The notes: generated by a model from the sequence alone, not told the origin. A stretch of DNA of 64,000 bases from Bermanella sp040371755 (GCF_040371755.1 NZ_BAABWE010000008.1:124001-188000), one strand, 5' to 3'. Positions 34,844-44,118 are shown, numbered from the stretch's first letter. Translations and numbers: made by a program.

Positions 34844-34921
34844 GTCATACTCAAGTTAATTGGGTATTCAGAAAGAATAGAAACGTTCAGAAATGTCATG
34901 CCCGACTTGATTGGGCATCCA
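34844..34921. repeat. two dRS3-like short palindromic repeats
   Basis: GTCATACTC-N8-TGGGTATTCA-type sequence at 34844-34870 is followed by GTCATGCCC-N8-TGGGCATCCA at 34895-34921. Each is a 6- or 7-bp inverted repeat around an 8-base spacer, the shape of ATTCCC-N8-GGGAAT repeats known from many proteobacteria. The two copies share the spacer core ACTTGAT / AGTTAAT in part. Confidence 0.6.
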
Positions 34922-35139
34922 TAAAGAAGTTTATAAACTTAAAATTTTTTGAGTTTTAAAGAATTAAAATTTTGATTGGTTAAGGTTGTTATAAAAACGA
35001 ATTATACGAAATGTCTTCGAGGCAAAAATTTTTTTAAATACTGGAATCTACAAGTCGTAAATGAGGATTTTAAAAATATTTTTAACAAAGAAGTCATGAA
35101 TAGAAGCGTTTTTAGATAACCGCCCAATTGGGAGTTAAA
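34922..35139. other. A+T-rich leader before parC
   Basis: No gene or recognisable element. The stretch is strongly A+T-rich and probably carries the parC promoter, but I cannot point to a single best box pair. Confidence 0.4.
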
Positions 35140-37389
35140 ATGAATGATATCGTAATCGGCGAAGACGGCATCGAACGTCAAAGCCTAAAAGACTACACAG
35201 AAAGCGCGTACTTGAACTATTCCATGTATGTAATTATGGACCGCGCATTGCCACACATTGGTGACGGATTAAAACCAGTGCAGCGCCGTATTACCTACGC
35301 CATGAGCGAACTGGGTTTAAAAGCGGGTGCTAAATATAAAAAATCGGCCCGTACCGTGGGTGACGTATTAGGTAAATTCCACCCACACGGTGATAGTGCT
35401 TGTTATGAAGCTATGGTGCTTATGGCACAGCCTTTCTCTTATCGTTATCCGCTGGTGGATGGTCAAGGTAACTGGGGTAGCCAAGACGATCCTAAATCGT
35501 TCGCAGCTATGCGTTATACCGAAAGTAAGTTAACCAAATACGCAGATGTTTTATTAAGTGAATTGGGGCAAGGCACGGTTGATTGGCAGCCAAACTTTGA
35601 TGGCTCTTTAGATGAGCCGGTGACGTTACCTGCCCGCTTACCCAATATTTTATTAAACGGCACCACGGGTATTGCTGTAGGCATGGCTACGGATATTCCG
35701 CCACATAACTTACGTGAAGTGGCTAATGCGTGTATTCATGTGTTAGATAACCCAAAAGCCACCACGCAAGAACTCATTCAGTTTGTGCCCGGGCCAGACT
35801 TCCCTACCAATGCTGAGATCATCACGCCAAAAGCCGACATGCAAAAAATGTATGAAACCGGACGTGGTAGCGTAAAAATGCGTGCGGTATACACCATGGA
35901 AGACGGTGATATTGTGATCACCGATCTACCACACCAATGTTCAGGCAATAAGGTATTAGAACAAATTGCCGATCAAATGCAGAAGAAAAAACTGCCTATG
36001 GTAACCGATTTGCGTGATGAGTCTGATCACGAGAATCCAACCCGCTTAGTTATTACACCTAAATCGAATCGCGTAGATGTGAATCAACTAATGAATCACC
36101 TATTTGCTACTACGGATTTAGAGAAAAGCTATCGTGTGAATATGAACATGATCGGCATTGATGGTTTACCTCAGGTGAAAACCCTAAGTACCATTGTCAG
36201 CGAATGGCTAACTTACCGTACCGAAACCGTACGCCGCCGTTTGCAGCATCGTTTAGAGAAAGTATTGGCGCGTTTACATATTTTAGATGGTTTGTTAGTA
36301 GCGTTCTTGAATATCGACGAAGTGATTGAAATTATTCGCACCGAAGACAAACCCAAGCAAGTATTTATCGAACGTTTTGGTTTGTCAGACATTCAAGCTG
36401 AAGCCATTCTTGAATTAAAACTACGTCACTTAGCCAAACTTGAAGAAATGCGCATACGTGGCGAGCAAGACGAACTACAAAAAGAACGCGAGGGCCTAGA
36501 AAAAACCCTAGGTTCAGAGCGCCGCATGAAAACCCTAGTAAAAAAAGAAATCACTCAAGACGCAGAAACCTATGGTGATGAACGCCGCAGCCCTATGGTG
36601 ACACGTCAAGAAGCACAAGCCTTATCAGAAACTGATTTAATGGGCGCAGACCCTGTAACAGTTGTACTTTCAGAAAAAGGCTGGATTCGTGCTGCCAAGG
36701 GACACGATATAGACGGCCCTACGTTAGCGTATAAGTCGGGGGATAAATTCCTAATACAAGCCAATGCTAAAACCAATCAACAAGCGGCCTTCATTGATAG
36801 CAAAGGGCGCAGTTATAGTATCAATATTCATGGCTTGCCGGGAGCTCGGGGTTATGGCGAGCCTGTTTCAGGCTCGATTAGCTTACAAAGTGGAGCAACA
36901 CTTAGCGCTATGTTGGTCGGTCAAAATAAAGATCAATACCTATTAGCTAGCGAATCTGGCTATGGGTTTATCACCACCTTTGAAGAAATGTTATCGAAAA
37001 ACAAAGCCGGTAAAGCCTTGTTAAATAAACCAGAAGACAAGAAATTACATCAACCGATTAGAGTACAAGATTTATCAAAAGACTGGGTGGTAGCCGTCAG
37101 CAATGAAGGCCGTTTATTAACCTTCCCTGTTGCGGATTTACCGGTGATGTCTAAAGGTAAGGGTAATAAAATTATTAACTTAGGCACAGGTGGTACGGAA
37201 AACCTAATTGGTTTATCACTGATGAAAGAAGGGGATATGCTGGTAGTGAACTCAGGTAAACGTCATGTGAAAATGAAGTTTAAAGACTTAGAGCATTATC
37301 AGGGTGAACGTGGTCGTCGTGGTAATAAATTACCGCGCGGCTTCCAAAATGTTTCTAGTATTGAAGTAATACGTAAAGACGAAGAGTAA
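35140..37389 (+). CDS. parC: DNA topoisomerase IV subunit A
   Basis: This breakage-reunion subunit partners ParE. The catalytic tyrosine lies in AAMRYTESKL. The quinolone-determining segment reads HPHGDSACYEAM, with Ser86 and Glu90 at the positions equivalent to E. coli S80 and E84, so the wild-type, quinolone-sensitive residues are present here. The C-terminal beta-pinwheel region follows from about residue 490. 749 residues from the ATG at 35140 matches E. coli (752). The open frame extends four codons upstream to a TTG inside the RBS area (GGGAG), which is unlikely to be used. The gene is separated from parE by 459 bases holding four palindromic repeats. Confidence 0.97.
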   Translation: MNDIVIGEDGIERQSLKDYTESAYLNYSMYVIMDRALPHIGDGLKPVQRRITYAMSELGLKAGAKYKKSARTVGDVLGKFHPHGDSACYEAMVLMAQPFSYRYPLVDGQGNWGSQDDPKSFAAMRYTESKLTKYADVLLSELGQGTVDWQPNFDGSLDEPVTLPARLPNILLNGTTGIAVGMATDIPPHNLREVANACIHVLDNPKATTQELIQFVPGPDFPTNAEIITPKADMQKMYETGRGSVKMRAVYTMEDGDIVITDLPHQCSGNKVLEQIADQMQKKKLPMVTDLRDESDHENPTRLVITPKSNRVDVNQLMNHLFATTDLEKSYRVNMNMIGIDGLPQVKTLSTIVSEWLTYRTETVRRRLQHRLEKVLARLHILDGLLVAFLNIDEVIEIIRTEDKPKQVFIERFGLSDIQAEAILELKLRHLAKLEEMRIRGEQDELQKEREGLEKTLGSERRMKTLVKKEITQDAETYGDERRSPMVTRQEAQALSETDLMGADPVTVVLSEKGWIRAAKGHDIDGPTLAYKSGDKFLIQANAKTNQQAAFIDSKGRSYSINIHGLPGARGYGEPVSGSISLQSGATLSAMLVGQNKDQYLLASESGYGFITTFEEMLSKNKAGKALLNKPEDKKLHQPIRVQDLSKDWVVAVSNEGRLLTFPVADLPVMSKGKGNKIINLGTGGTENLIGLSLMKEGDMLVVNSGKRHVKMKFKDLEHYQGERGRRGNKLPRGFQNVSSIEVIRKDEE

Positions 37390-37407
37390 ATATATTTCAA
37401 ATGTAAG

Positions 37408-37443
37408 GTGGGTTAGATTGAGCGCAGCGAGGTCATAACCCAC
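37408..37443. repeat. inverted repeat after parC
   Basis: GTGGGTTA (37408-37415) and TAACCCAC (37436-37443) are perfect arms with a 20-base loop containing GAGCGCAGCGAGGT. No T-run follows. It resembles REP-type short palindromes found after genes in related genomes. Confidence 0.5.
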
Positions 37444-37485
37444 AACTCAGTCTAAAAAATAATAAAAATATAAACGGATTACACC

Positions 37486-37806
37486 ATGAAAAAATTATAT
37501 GAAGCTGAAAACGGACTCGAAGCCCATATGATCGTGAATCTGCTTGAACAAGCCCACTTAAATGCTCGTGTAGACGGTGAATTTTTGCAAGGGGCAGTGG
37601 GCGAAATACAAGCATCTGGGGTTGTTCGGGTCATGGTGGATGAAGGGGATTACGATGCAGCCAAAGAACTCATTAAGAAGTGGGATGCGGAGCCGCCAAT
37701 AACGAGCTCAAGCTTAGAGCGACACAGGAATAACCCAATATTTTATTATGTTATTGTATTGATGATTGGTGCGTTTATTGGCGCTAGCTTAATTCAATAC
37801 ATGTAG
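37486..37806 (+). CDS. DUF2007 protein with C-terminal membrane helix
   Basis: A 106-residue protein. Residues 1-70 match the DUF2007 pattern (MKKLYEAENGLEAHMIVNLL, then ARVDGEFLQGA), a small ferredoxin-like domain sometimes called a putative signal-transducing protein. A single transmembrane helix is at about 85-104 (FYYVIVLMIGAFIGASLI). No function is established for the family. It lies 17 bases before the thioesterase gene and is likely cotranscribed. Confidence 0.85.
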   Translation: MKKLYEAENGLEAHMIVNLLEQAHLNARVDGEFLQGAVGEIQASGVVRVMVDEGDYDAAKELIKKWDAEPPITSSSLERHRNNPIFYYVIVLMIGAFIGASLIQYM

Positions 37807-37822
37807 TTAATACTGGAGATTT

Positions 37823-38272
37823 ATGCAAAAAAAATTCACCTATTTACTGCGGGTTCGCTATAGCGAATGCGATGCGCAAAAAGTGGTGTTTAATGGCCGC
37901 TATTCTGATTATGTCGATATTGCCGTTAGTGAATTTATACGTGCTATTTGGGGCGATTATAACGATTTGTTGCAAGCGGGTTTTGATAATCAAGTGGTGA
38001 GTTATTCAATTAATTGGCAGGGACCTGCACATTTTGATGAGGTACTAGCTTGTGAAGTGAGTGCTAAGCATGTTGGTAATAGCTCGTTCTCATTTGAGGT
38101 TAATTTTAAAAATTATCATTCTAATACTGCTGTGGCACAAGCTGAAATAGTGTATGTGATGGTCGATGCCCAGAGTCATAGTAAAATACCTATTCCAGAT
38201 CATATGAAAATTACATTGAAGCAAGGGGCCAAAGACACATTGGTAAACCATGCCGGTGTAATCAATGATTAA
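37823..38272 (+). CDS. hotdog-fold acyl-CoA thioesterase (YbgC/4HBT type)
   Basis: A 149-residue single hotdog domain. The N-terminal RVRYSECDAQKVVFNGRYSD contains the catalytic Asp position of the 4HBT/YbgC family (Y-x-E-C-D-x-Q, with Asp in CDAQ). Members hydrolyse acyl-CoA thioesters; substrate chain length is not readable. The stop overlaps the start of the next gene by 8 bases. Confidence 0.88.
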   Translation: MQKKFTYLLRVRYSECDAQKVVFNGRYSDYVDIAVSEFIRAIWGDYNDLLQAGFDNQVVSYSINWQGPAHFDEVLACEVSAKHVGNSSFSFEVNFKNYHSNTAVAQAEIVYVMVDAQSHSKIPIPDHMKITLKQGAKDTLVNHAGVIND

Positions 38273-38513
38273 TAAGCCAATCGTTGACCCTTTGCTTTGT
38301 CCTTTGTGTCAGCAACAAAATAAGTGTGCTAATTTAGATGTAGCTGATACCGAAAACCCTTGCTGGTGTGAAGATTCAAACATCCAATTCCCTAACGAAC
38401 TGTTAGCACAGGTGCCTATCCCTAAAAGAGGAAAGGCGTGTATATGCCAATCTTGTGCTCAGAATTTTGCACAAACTGGTACTGTTAATATGTTTGATCC
38501 AAAAAAGTCATAA
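38265..38513 (+). CDS. cysteine-rich CWC family protein
   Basis: An 82-residue protein with seven cysteines arranged as CPLCQQQNKC, then CWCED and CICQSC, the pattern of the cysteine-rich CWC family; probably a metal-binding mini-domain. No function is established. It overlaps the end of the thioesterase gene by 8 bases, indicating translational coupling. Confidence 0.85.
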   Translation: MINKPIVDPLLCPLCQQQNKCANLDVADTENPCWCEDSNIQFPNELLAQVPIPKRGKACICQSCAQNFAQTGTVNMFDPKKS

Positions 38514-38535
38514 ACATATTAAATTTTTCTAAAAA

Positions 38536-39024
38536 TCACATTCCTAATTCACTTAAGCTTGGGTGGTCGGCAGGTCGTGGGCCTTGGGGCCATAAAAATT
38601 TACGTTCACTTTCTAAAATGGCCACGTCATTGATACTTGCATGACGTTCCGTCATGAGCCCCTTTTCATTAAAGGCCCAGTTTTCATTGCCGTGACTGCG
38701 AAACCAGTTTCCGTTTTTATTGTGCCATTCATAAACATAGCGTACGGCAATGCGATTTTTTTCATAAGCCCATAGTTCTTTAATTAAACGGTACTCCAAT
38801 TCTTTATTCCATTTATCACTCAAGAATTGAATGATTTGGTCTCGACCATTCACAAATTCATCGCGATTACGCCATTGGCTATTAAGGCTATATGCAGTGG
38901 CAATTTTTTCAGGATTTTTATTATTCCATGCATCTTCGGCGATGCGCACTTTCAAGATGGCGTCTTCTTTACTGAATTCTGGTAGAGGGTAGCGAGTGTC
39001 TTCAAATTTAATATCCAAATTCAT
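38536..39024 (-). CDS. DUF1348 / NTF2-like family protein
   Basis: A 162-residue soluble protein with a SnoaL/NTF2-like fold. The segment AYSLNSQWRNRDEFVNGRD and the later VYEWHNKNGNWFRSHGNENW are hallmarks of DUF1348. Function is unknown. It is convergent with the CWC gene and separated from the next + gene by 285 bases without features. Confidence 0.85.
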   Translation of the reverse strand: MNLDIKFEDTRYPLPEFSKEDAILKVRIAEDAWNNKNPEKIATAYSLNSQWRNRDEFVNGRDQIIQFLSDKWNKELEYRLIKELWAYEKNRIAVRYVYEWHNKNGNWFRSHGNENWAFNEKGLMTERHASINDVAILESERKFLWPQGPRPADHPSLSELGM

Positions 39025-39309
39025 TATCTTAATCTTTTTTAATTGGGGTTCATTTGTAGAGCAAAATCTATGCCCTATAACTAAAGTAATAAACTTTGGT
39101 GTTTTTGGCCTGTATATGGATAAATGTTCAAGGAGAGCTCATTTTTTGGGGCATGAGTCTTTATCTATGCCTTATTCGATGCATTAACATTTTTTAGGTG
39201 TTTATATATATTCATCCTGAGCATGATAGTGAATGCATGAATAGAATTGGAAACAATAGAATGTGTATGGTTTTATAATTTCATGTATTGATATCTTAAG
39301 GAGATATAC

Positions 39310-39717
39310 GTGAATTCATTTAAAAAGGATTTTAAACTTTTAGCTCGAACCAGCCCGTTTACCGATATGATTGGCCCTATTTATCAGAAAAAAGGTAAAA
39401 CAGGTTTGGTGGTGGGTTTATTAGTGGAAGATAAGCATTGTAATGCACGTGGTACCGTTCATGGCGGTATATACGGAACCCTTGCAGATATTGCCATGGG
39501 TTATAGCGTTGCTTTTTCTACAAATCCGCCTACACCCGTGGTAACAGTAAGCCAAACCATTGATTATGTGGGTAAAGCTCAAGTAGGTGATTGGTTAGAA
39601 GTGCATACAGATATACAAAAAGTAGGGCGAAGATTGTCCTTTGCTAATTGTTATTTTGTAGTGAATGAACAGCGGATTGCTCGATCCAGTGGGGTTTTTA
39701 GTGTGACGGATGGCTAA
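39310..39717 (+). CDS. PaaI-family hotdog thioesterase
   Basis: A 135-residue hotdog protein with the PaaI-type active-site stretch ARGTVHGGIYGTLADIAMG. It starts with GTG at 39310, immediately after a strong AAGGAGATATAC site; no ATG is close. Likely substrate: an aromatic or short-chain acyl-CoA, not determinable here. A terminator follows at 39763. Confidence 0.9.
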   Translation: MNSFKKDFKLLARTSPFTDMIGPIYQKKGKTGLVVGLLVEDKHCNARGTVHGGIYGTLADIAMGYSVAFSTNPPTPVVTVSQTIDYVGKAQVGDWLEVHTDIQKVGRRLSFANCYFVVNEQRIARSSGVFSVTDG

Positions 39718-39762
39718 TTTTAGATAATGAATATAGTTCGAGATTGGAGCTGTCTTAAAAAC

Positions 39763-39792
39763 CGTTTACTCAATGAGAGTAAACGATTTTTT
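39763..39792. terminator. terminator between the PaaI-type gene and the convergent SDR gene
   Basis: CGTTTACTC (39763-39771) and GAGTAAACG (39777-39785) form a perfect 9-bp stem with a 5-base loop. A-rich sequence precedes and ATTTTTT follows, so it probably works in both directions. Confidence 0.85.
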
Positions 39793-39809
39793 ATCAAGCT
39801 GAAGCTAAA

Positions 39810-40568
39810 TTATTGTGCTGTAAATCCACCATCTACAGGTAATGCTAAGCCTGTGGTGAATGTTGCTTTACTAGATAAATATAGAACTGCTTCAGCTACT
39901 TCCTCAGCCTGACCTACTCGACCAATTGGGTGCATACTTTTAGTAATTTCAAAACGTTTTGGATCTTTTTCAGCTGAGCGGCGAACCATTTCAGTTTCAA
40001 TAACTGCTGGACAAACTGCATTTACGCGAATGCCTTTACGGCCGTATTCAACGGCTACTGATTTAGTTAAACCTACGACTGCGTGTTTACTTGCAGAATA
40101 TGCTGCCATTTTAGGGGCTGCAAATAATCCCGCTACTGATGCGGTATTAACAATTGAACCGCCGTTACCGGATTCCAACATAACAGGAATTTGATGTTTC
40201 ATACATAACCAAACCCCTTTTACGTTCACGTCGATTACTTTATCAAACACGCTGGTTTCGCAGTGTTCGATTTTGTTGTTTTCAATTTCGATACCCGCAT
40301 TGTTAAAAGCAATATCTAATCGACCATATTTTTCTACGGTGCCCTTCACAAGAGCAATTACTTGATCTTCTTGTGTTACATCACAGGCTATAAAGCAGGC
40401 CTCACCACCGTTGTCAGAAATTTCATTGGCTGTGGCTTGGCCAAGCTCTAAATTCACGTCTGCGACAACAACCTTAGCACCTTGAGCTCCAAAGGCTTTT
40501 GCGGTGGCTTTGCCAATACCTGTGCTGGCTCCTGTGATTAGAGCAACTTTGTTTTCAAATTCTAACAT
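39810..40568 (-). CDS. short-chain dehydrogenase/reductase
   Basis: A 252-residue classical SDR. The Rossmann motif is TGASTGIG (residues 13-20), the NNAG motif lies in DIAFNNAGIE, the catalytic Ser-Tyr-Lys set is in TASVAG and YSASKHAV, and the cofactor-binding VNAVCPAVIET follows. An acidic residue in VVVADVN after the second strand suggests NAD(H) rather than NADP(H). The substrate is unknown. Transcription is convergent with the PaaI-type gene. Confidence 0.9.
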   Translation of the reverse strand: MLEFENKVALITGASTGIGKATAKAFGAQGAKVVVADVNLELGQATANEISDNGGEACFIACDVTQEDQVIALVKGTVEKYGRLDIAFNNAGIEIENNKIEHCETSVFDKVIDVNVKGVWLCMKHQIPVMLESGNGGSIVNTASVAGLFAAPKMAAYSASKHAVVGLTKSVAVEYGRKGIRVNAVCPAVIETEMVRRSAEKDPKRFEITKSMHPIGRVGQAEEVAEAVLYLSSKATFTTGLALPVDGGFTAQ

Positions 40569-41104
40569 TGGGATATCCTATTTTCTCTGTAGGTGTAGGT
40601 TAGACTTAAATGCTTTCAAATTGAAATAGATGTTCTGCATAGTTGGATATGAATTCAGTCTATAGCTGACATGGTAATGGTTAAGGTATGCATTGAGGTG
40701 GTTATGTATAAATCCGATTTTAAGAATATTTCATTATGAGGGTAATATGGTTTTCGAATCATTTTTATATATTACCTTTTATTCGGTTTGTATCTTTTTC
40801 TTAAGATTAGTTAAGTCATGTTATCGGCTATGGTAATTTTAAATTTAATGAAAGGTGTATGTGATTCATTTCTGCGAGGGTTTATTGAGTATTGAGTATT
40901 GAGTATTGAGTATTGGTGTTACGCGACGGACTAAACAGCGTTCCAGAGTTATTACTATTTTTGTGGCTTGGTATTATGTTTTTGAATTATTGGTTGCTAT
41001 AACGGTTAAAAGTACTTCTAGTTTGTTAGAAGAACATTTAGGGTTTTGGTTACTCTCAGTATTCAGCGTTCATGAATGACTGAGTTTCTAACAAGGATAA
41101 AAAA
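40569..41104. other. gene-free A+T-rich stretch with a 7-bp tandem repeat
   Basis: No ORF or RNA gene is evident over more than 500 bases. The only structure I can see is four perfect copies of TATTGAG plus a partial fifth at 40883-40915. Confidence 0.5.
40883..40915. repeat. 7-bp tandem repeat (TATTGAG)
   Basis: Four perfect head-to-tail copies of TATTGAG (40883-40910) followed by TATTG. A short repeat of this kind can change copy number by slippage. Confidence 0.9.
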
Positions 41105-41128
41105 AGCGAGCAATGCTCGCCTTTTTTA
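41105..41128. terminator. terminator after the coiled-coil/PPC gene
   Basis: GCGAGC (41106-41111) and GCTCGC (41115-41120) form a GC-rich stem with a 3-base loop, bounded by an A-run and a T-run. It lies just after the stop of the minus-strand gene and would terminate it. Confidence 0.8.
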
Positions 41129-41142
41129 TGCTTGTAAAACGA

Positions 41143-42273
41143 TTACTGAACGCGAAGCTGGTAATCGTTTGCTCCTGAGTTATAAATATTGGAAGCGGTT
41201 ACTTCAATCACATACGTACCTGGTTGTAATGTGGTTGTGATTTGAGAGTTCACACCATTCCCACTATCATCATCTGCAGCAATATTGCCGCTTAGATCAT
41301 CAGGGGTATGCAAAATTAGGTAAGTATCAAAGAAGTTTCCTGTCCCATAGTTGGCTCCATCCAAATCTGGCGAACCTAAATCAATAGTGACGGTGCTTTC
41401 TTCAGCTACATATAAAGTGTAATAGTCGGCGTAACAATCGCCATCAATTACGCCGCGACCACTGTCTGAGTTTAGTGAGCAGGTCTGTGATTGACTGCGT
41501 TCATCATTTGACTCTAAAGAGCCAGAAGTCGTATCACCTACTAATAAATCTGCTAGGCTGGCATCATTTTGTTCTATGCCATCGTATAAAGATTCAAGTG
41601 TTTGAATACGATTTTTAACGACTTCAAGTTCTGTAACTAAGGTCGATAAGCTTGTATTTAATCCATCAAGTTCATTGTTCAGTTGAGTGTTATCGATTTG
41701 AATCAAGGTAATGCTATTTGTATTAGCCATTACGGTTGCCAATAAACCCGCTACTTGTGTTGTTAATGGGTTAATAGAGGCTGTATTGTCGCTAACTTGT
41801 GTTTGAAGGTCAGCAATTAAAGTATTGATTTGAACAATTAAGCCGGAGTTAGTACTAATTAGGCCACGAAGGTCTGTGTCTAATTGTGCAAGAGCCGTTT
41901 CTAATTCAGCGCGAAGTTGAACTGTGTCTGCAATGGCGGCAGTTAGTGCGGCTTCTAATGTGACAATATCAGATGAATTACTAGCGACTTGCGCTAAAAG
42001 CGCTGCTATTTGTGCCTCGTTTGAGTCCACTTGGTCTGATAAGGCTGCTATGTTTGCTTGTGTGTCAGCTAATTCAGATATCAAAGTGTCAACTTCTGAA
42101 TTCAAGCTTTCAATACTAGCTGTGTTTGCTTGAATTAAAGCTTGGTTTTCTTCTATTAGTGCTAGTAGTGCTTTAAAAGGCTTACCTCTAGGAGTCTTTT
42201 TTTTGTCTGCTAGTGCAGGTGCTGCCATTATGCTTAACGCAAGTGGGACGAATAGAAAATTTCGTAATTTCAT
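41143..42273 (-). CDS. secreted coiled-coil protein with C-terminal pre-peptidase (PPC) domain
   Basis: About 376 residues. It starts with a signal peptide (MKLRNFLFVPLALSIMAAPA, then LADKKK). Residues about 35-250 are a long heptad-rich region of Leu/Ile/Val and Asn/Ser/Thr repeats (SLNSEVDTLISELAD, and NSSDIVTLEAALTAAI) resembling trimeric coiled-coil stalks. Two Cys flank the junction. The C-terminal 110 residues match the PPC beta-sandwich: DYYTLYVAEESTVTIDL, DTYLILHTPDD, and the ending PGTYVIEVTA. The start at 42273 is preferred because AAGG precedes it and the signal peptide begins there; the frame is open 52 codons further back. The role is probably at the cell surface or outside; its target is unknown. 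Confidence 0.8.
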   Translation of the reverse strand: MKLRNFLFVPLALSIMAAPALADKKKTPRGKPFKALLALIEENQALIQANTASIESLNSEVDTLISELADTQANIAALSDQVDSNEAQIAALLAQVASNSSDIVTLEAALTAAIADTVQLRAELETALAQLDTDLRGLISTNSGLIVQINTLIADLQTQVSDNTASINPLTTQVAGLLATVMANTNSITLIQIDNTQLNNELDGLNTSLSTLVTELEVVKNRIQTLESLYDGIEQNDASLADLLVGDTTSGSLESNDERSQSQTCSLNSDSGRGVIDGDCYADYYTLYVAEESTVTIDLGSPDLDGANYGTGNFFDTYLILHTPDDLSGNIAADDDSGNGVNSQITTTLQPGTYVIEVTASNIYNSGANDYQLRVQ

Positions 42274-42800
42274 AACTAACCTTGATGGGAGTTGAATTAA
42301 CTGCATAAAACGTGGTTTGAAAAGTGATCTAATTATATGTGAACTGGTTGGTGTTTTAATATAGACAATGTTCAAATTGGAAGGCCGTGTCTGGTATTTT
42401 AGTATTAGTTGTGTATTAAAAGTGATCACAATACCAAAAAAGTAGCATATTATTTTTTAATAACAATAGTTCGCATTTAATATTAAGAATTAAAACCCCA
42501 AAAGCTCATGGGTAATCAAATTATGAATTCTCTTCTATTTATATGCTGTGTACTCTCTTTAAGCCGTGAAGCTACTCAGTGATCTTCTGACAAGTTTTGT
42601 TATAGGTTTCTCTAATAGTACTCAGAGTCCTTTGCGTGGAAATTGGCAGATATTATGCCATGGGTGTTTTTGTTTTATACGAGGGTAACCATATCTTCGA
42701 TATATGGGCTTAAATACCCTAATGGAAGTACCCTGCTGACAGAGATTACATCGCCGATAGTGTAAACAACTGAATACTTCGTAAGTCATATTTAGTATTG
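42274..42800. other. gene-free stretch upstream of the coiled-coil protein gene
   Basis: About 530 bases without a supported ORF. The part near 42274-42450 should carry the promoter of the minus-strand gene. I see no repeat or RNA fold that I can name. Confidence 0.4.
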
Positions 42801-43811
42801 CTAGTGGCTGCTTTTGTCTTGGCTAATGTATTGGGTTAAATCAACTAAGCGATTTGCGTACCCCCATTCGTTATCATACCAACTAACCAGTTTTATAAAT
42901 TGATCATTCAGTACAATGCACGCACTAGCATCAAAAATACTGCTATGGGCATCGTGTATGAAGTCACTGCTTACAACAGGGTCATGTGTATAAGCCATTA
43001 TTCCTTTCATTTCTTGTTCGCTTGCGCGCATTATTTCATTACAAATACCTTGAAAAGGCGCCGGTTTTTTTAAGCGTACGGTTAAATCTACTACTGATAC
43101 ATCTGTGGTTGGCACCCTAAATGCCATACCAGTTAATTTTCCGCTTAAATCAGGAATGACTTTACCAACGGCTTTCGCGGCACCGGTCGAACTGGGTATG
43201 ATGTTGTTACCCATGGATCTGGCGCCACGCCAATCACCTTCTATGGCTCCATCAACGGTTCGCTGAGACGCTGTAGCTGCATGGATGGTAGTCATTAGGC
43301 CTTCTGAAATACCCCATTTATCGTTGATGATTTTTGCTAAAGGCGCTAAACAGTTTGTCGTGCAACTTGCGTTTGAAATGACGCTTTCTTGATTTTGATA
43401 GTTATGATGGTTTACCCCCATCACATACATAGGGGCATCAGGGGGGGAGCACTGATAATGACTTTTTTAGCTCCCGCTTGTAAGTGTTCGCTTGCAGCGG
43501 CTAATTCAGTGAATAACCCAGTGCACTCTAATACGACATCACACTGATATTTCCCCCAAGCACAGTCAGTAGGTTTTTTTTTGGTGGGTAATTTGAATGC
43601 TTTTTGATTCTATGGTTAATGTATCTTGTTGATGAGAGATAGGTTTTTTTAATTGTCCGTGGGTAGAATCATATTGAAGCAAATAAGCCATATATTCTGT
43701 GCTCATTAAATCATTAATTGCTACAACAGTTATTTTTTCATTTTCAAGGCAGGCTCTTAATGCTAATCGACCGATTCTTCCAAAGCCATTTATTCCTACT
43801 TTTATACTCAT
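42801..43811 (-). pseudogene. gapA: type I glyceraldehyde-3-phosphate dehydrogenase, frame-disrupted
   Basis: Full-length homology to GAPDH is present but the frame is broken twice. The N-terminal part (43566-43811) has the NAD-binding VGINGFGRIGR and ends at a TGA just after a run of nine A (minus strand; T-run at 43574-43582). The middle 140 bases read correctly only in another frame (CDVVLECTGLFTELAAASEH). The frame returns after a run of seven C (minus strand; G-run at 43441-43447), giving a C-terminal part with the catalytic ASCTTNCLAPLAK and the ending SWYDNEWGYANR. The two shifts cancel, so total length stays at about 336 codons. Either a recent pseudogene or two homopolymer sequencing errors in an intact gene. 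Confidence 0.85.
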
Positions 43812-44118
43812 AATGTAATCCTTTAATAGCTTGTCAAAGTTGTGACGTATTCAAAAAAATATTCATGTTATTTATTAATAATGAATATTTAATTTTTAAA
43901 AATAATCATATTGAGATGAGTGTGCATAAAAAAGGCCAACTATTTAATGAAAAAAATATTGTCTGCTTTTGTGTAAATTAAAAAAAATAGTCATCAATTA
44001 GGCATGACACGTCTAAAAAAACCATGGAAAACCTCATTTCATTTCTACTGTTTTTCAATTGCGTTGCTATACTCAAGTAACAATAACTATAAAATCCAAA
44101 TCAGCCTGAGGGGGTCCC

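Noticed and set aside
35374..35420. quinolone-resistance substitutions in parC
   Set aside because: The Ser and Glu residues at the key positions are the susceptible-type residues.
38996..39187. 63-codon plus-strand frame starting in the 5' end of the DUF1348 gene
   Set aside because: It overlaps the start of the opposite-strand gene, has no RBS and no family resemblance.
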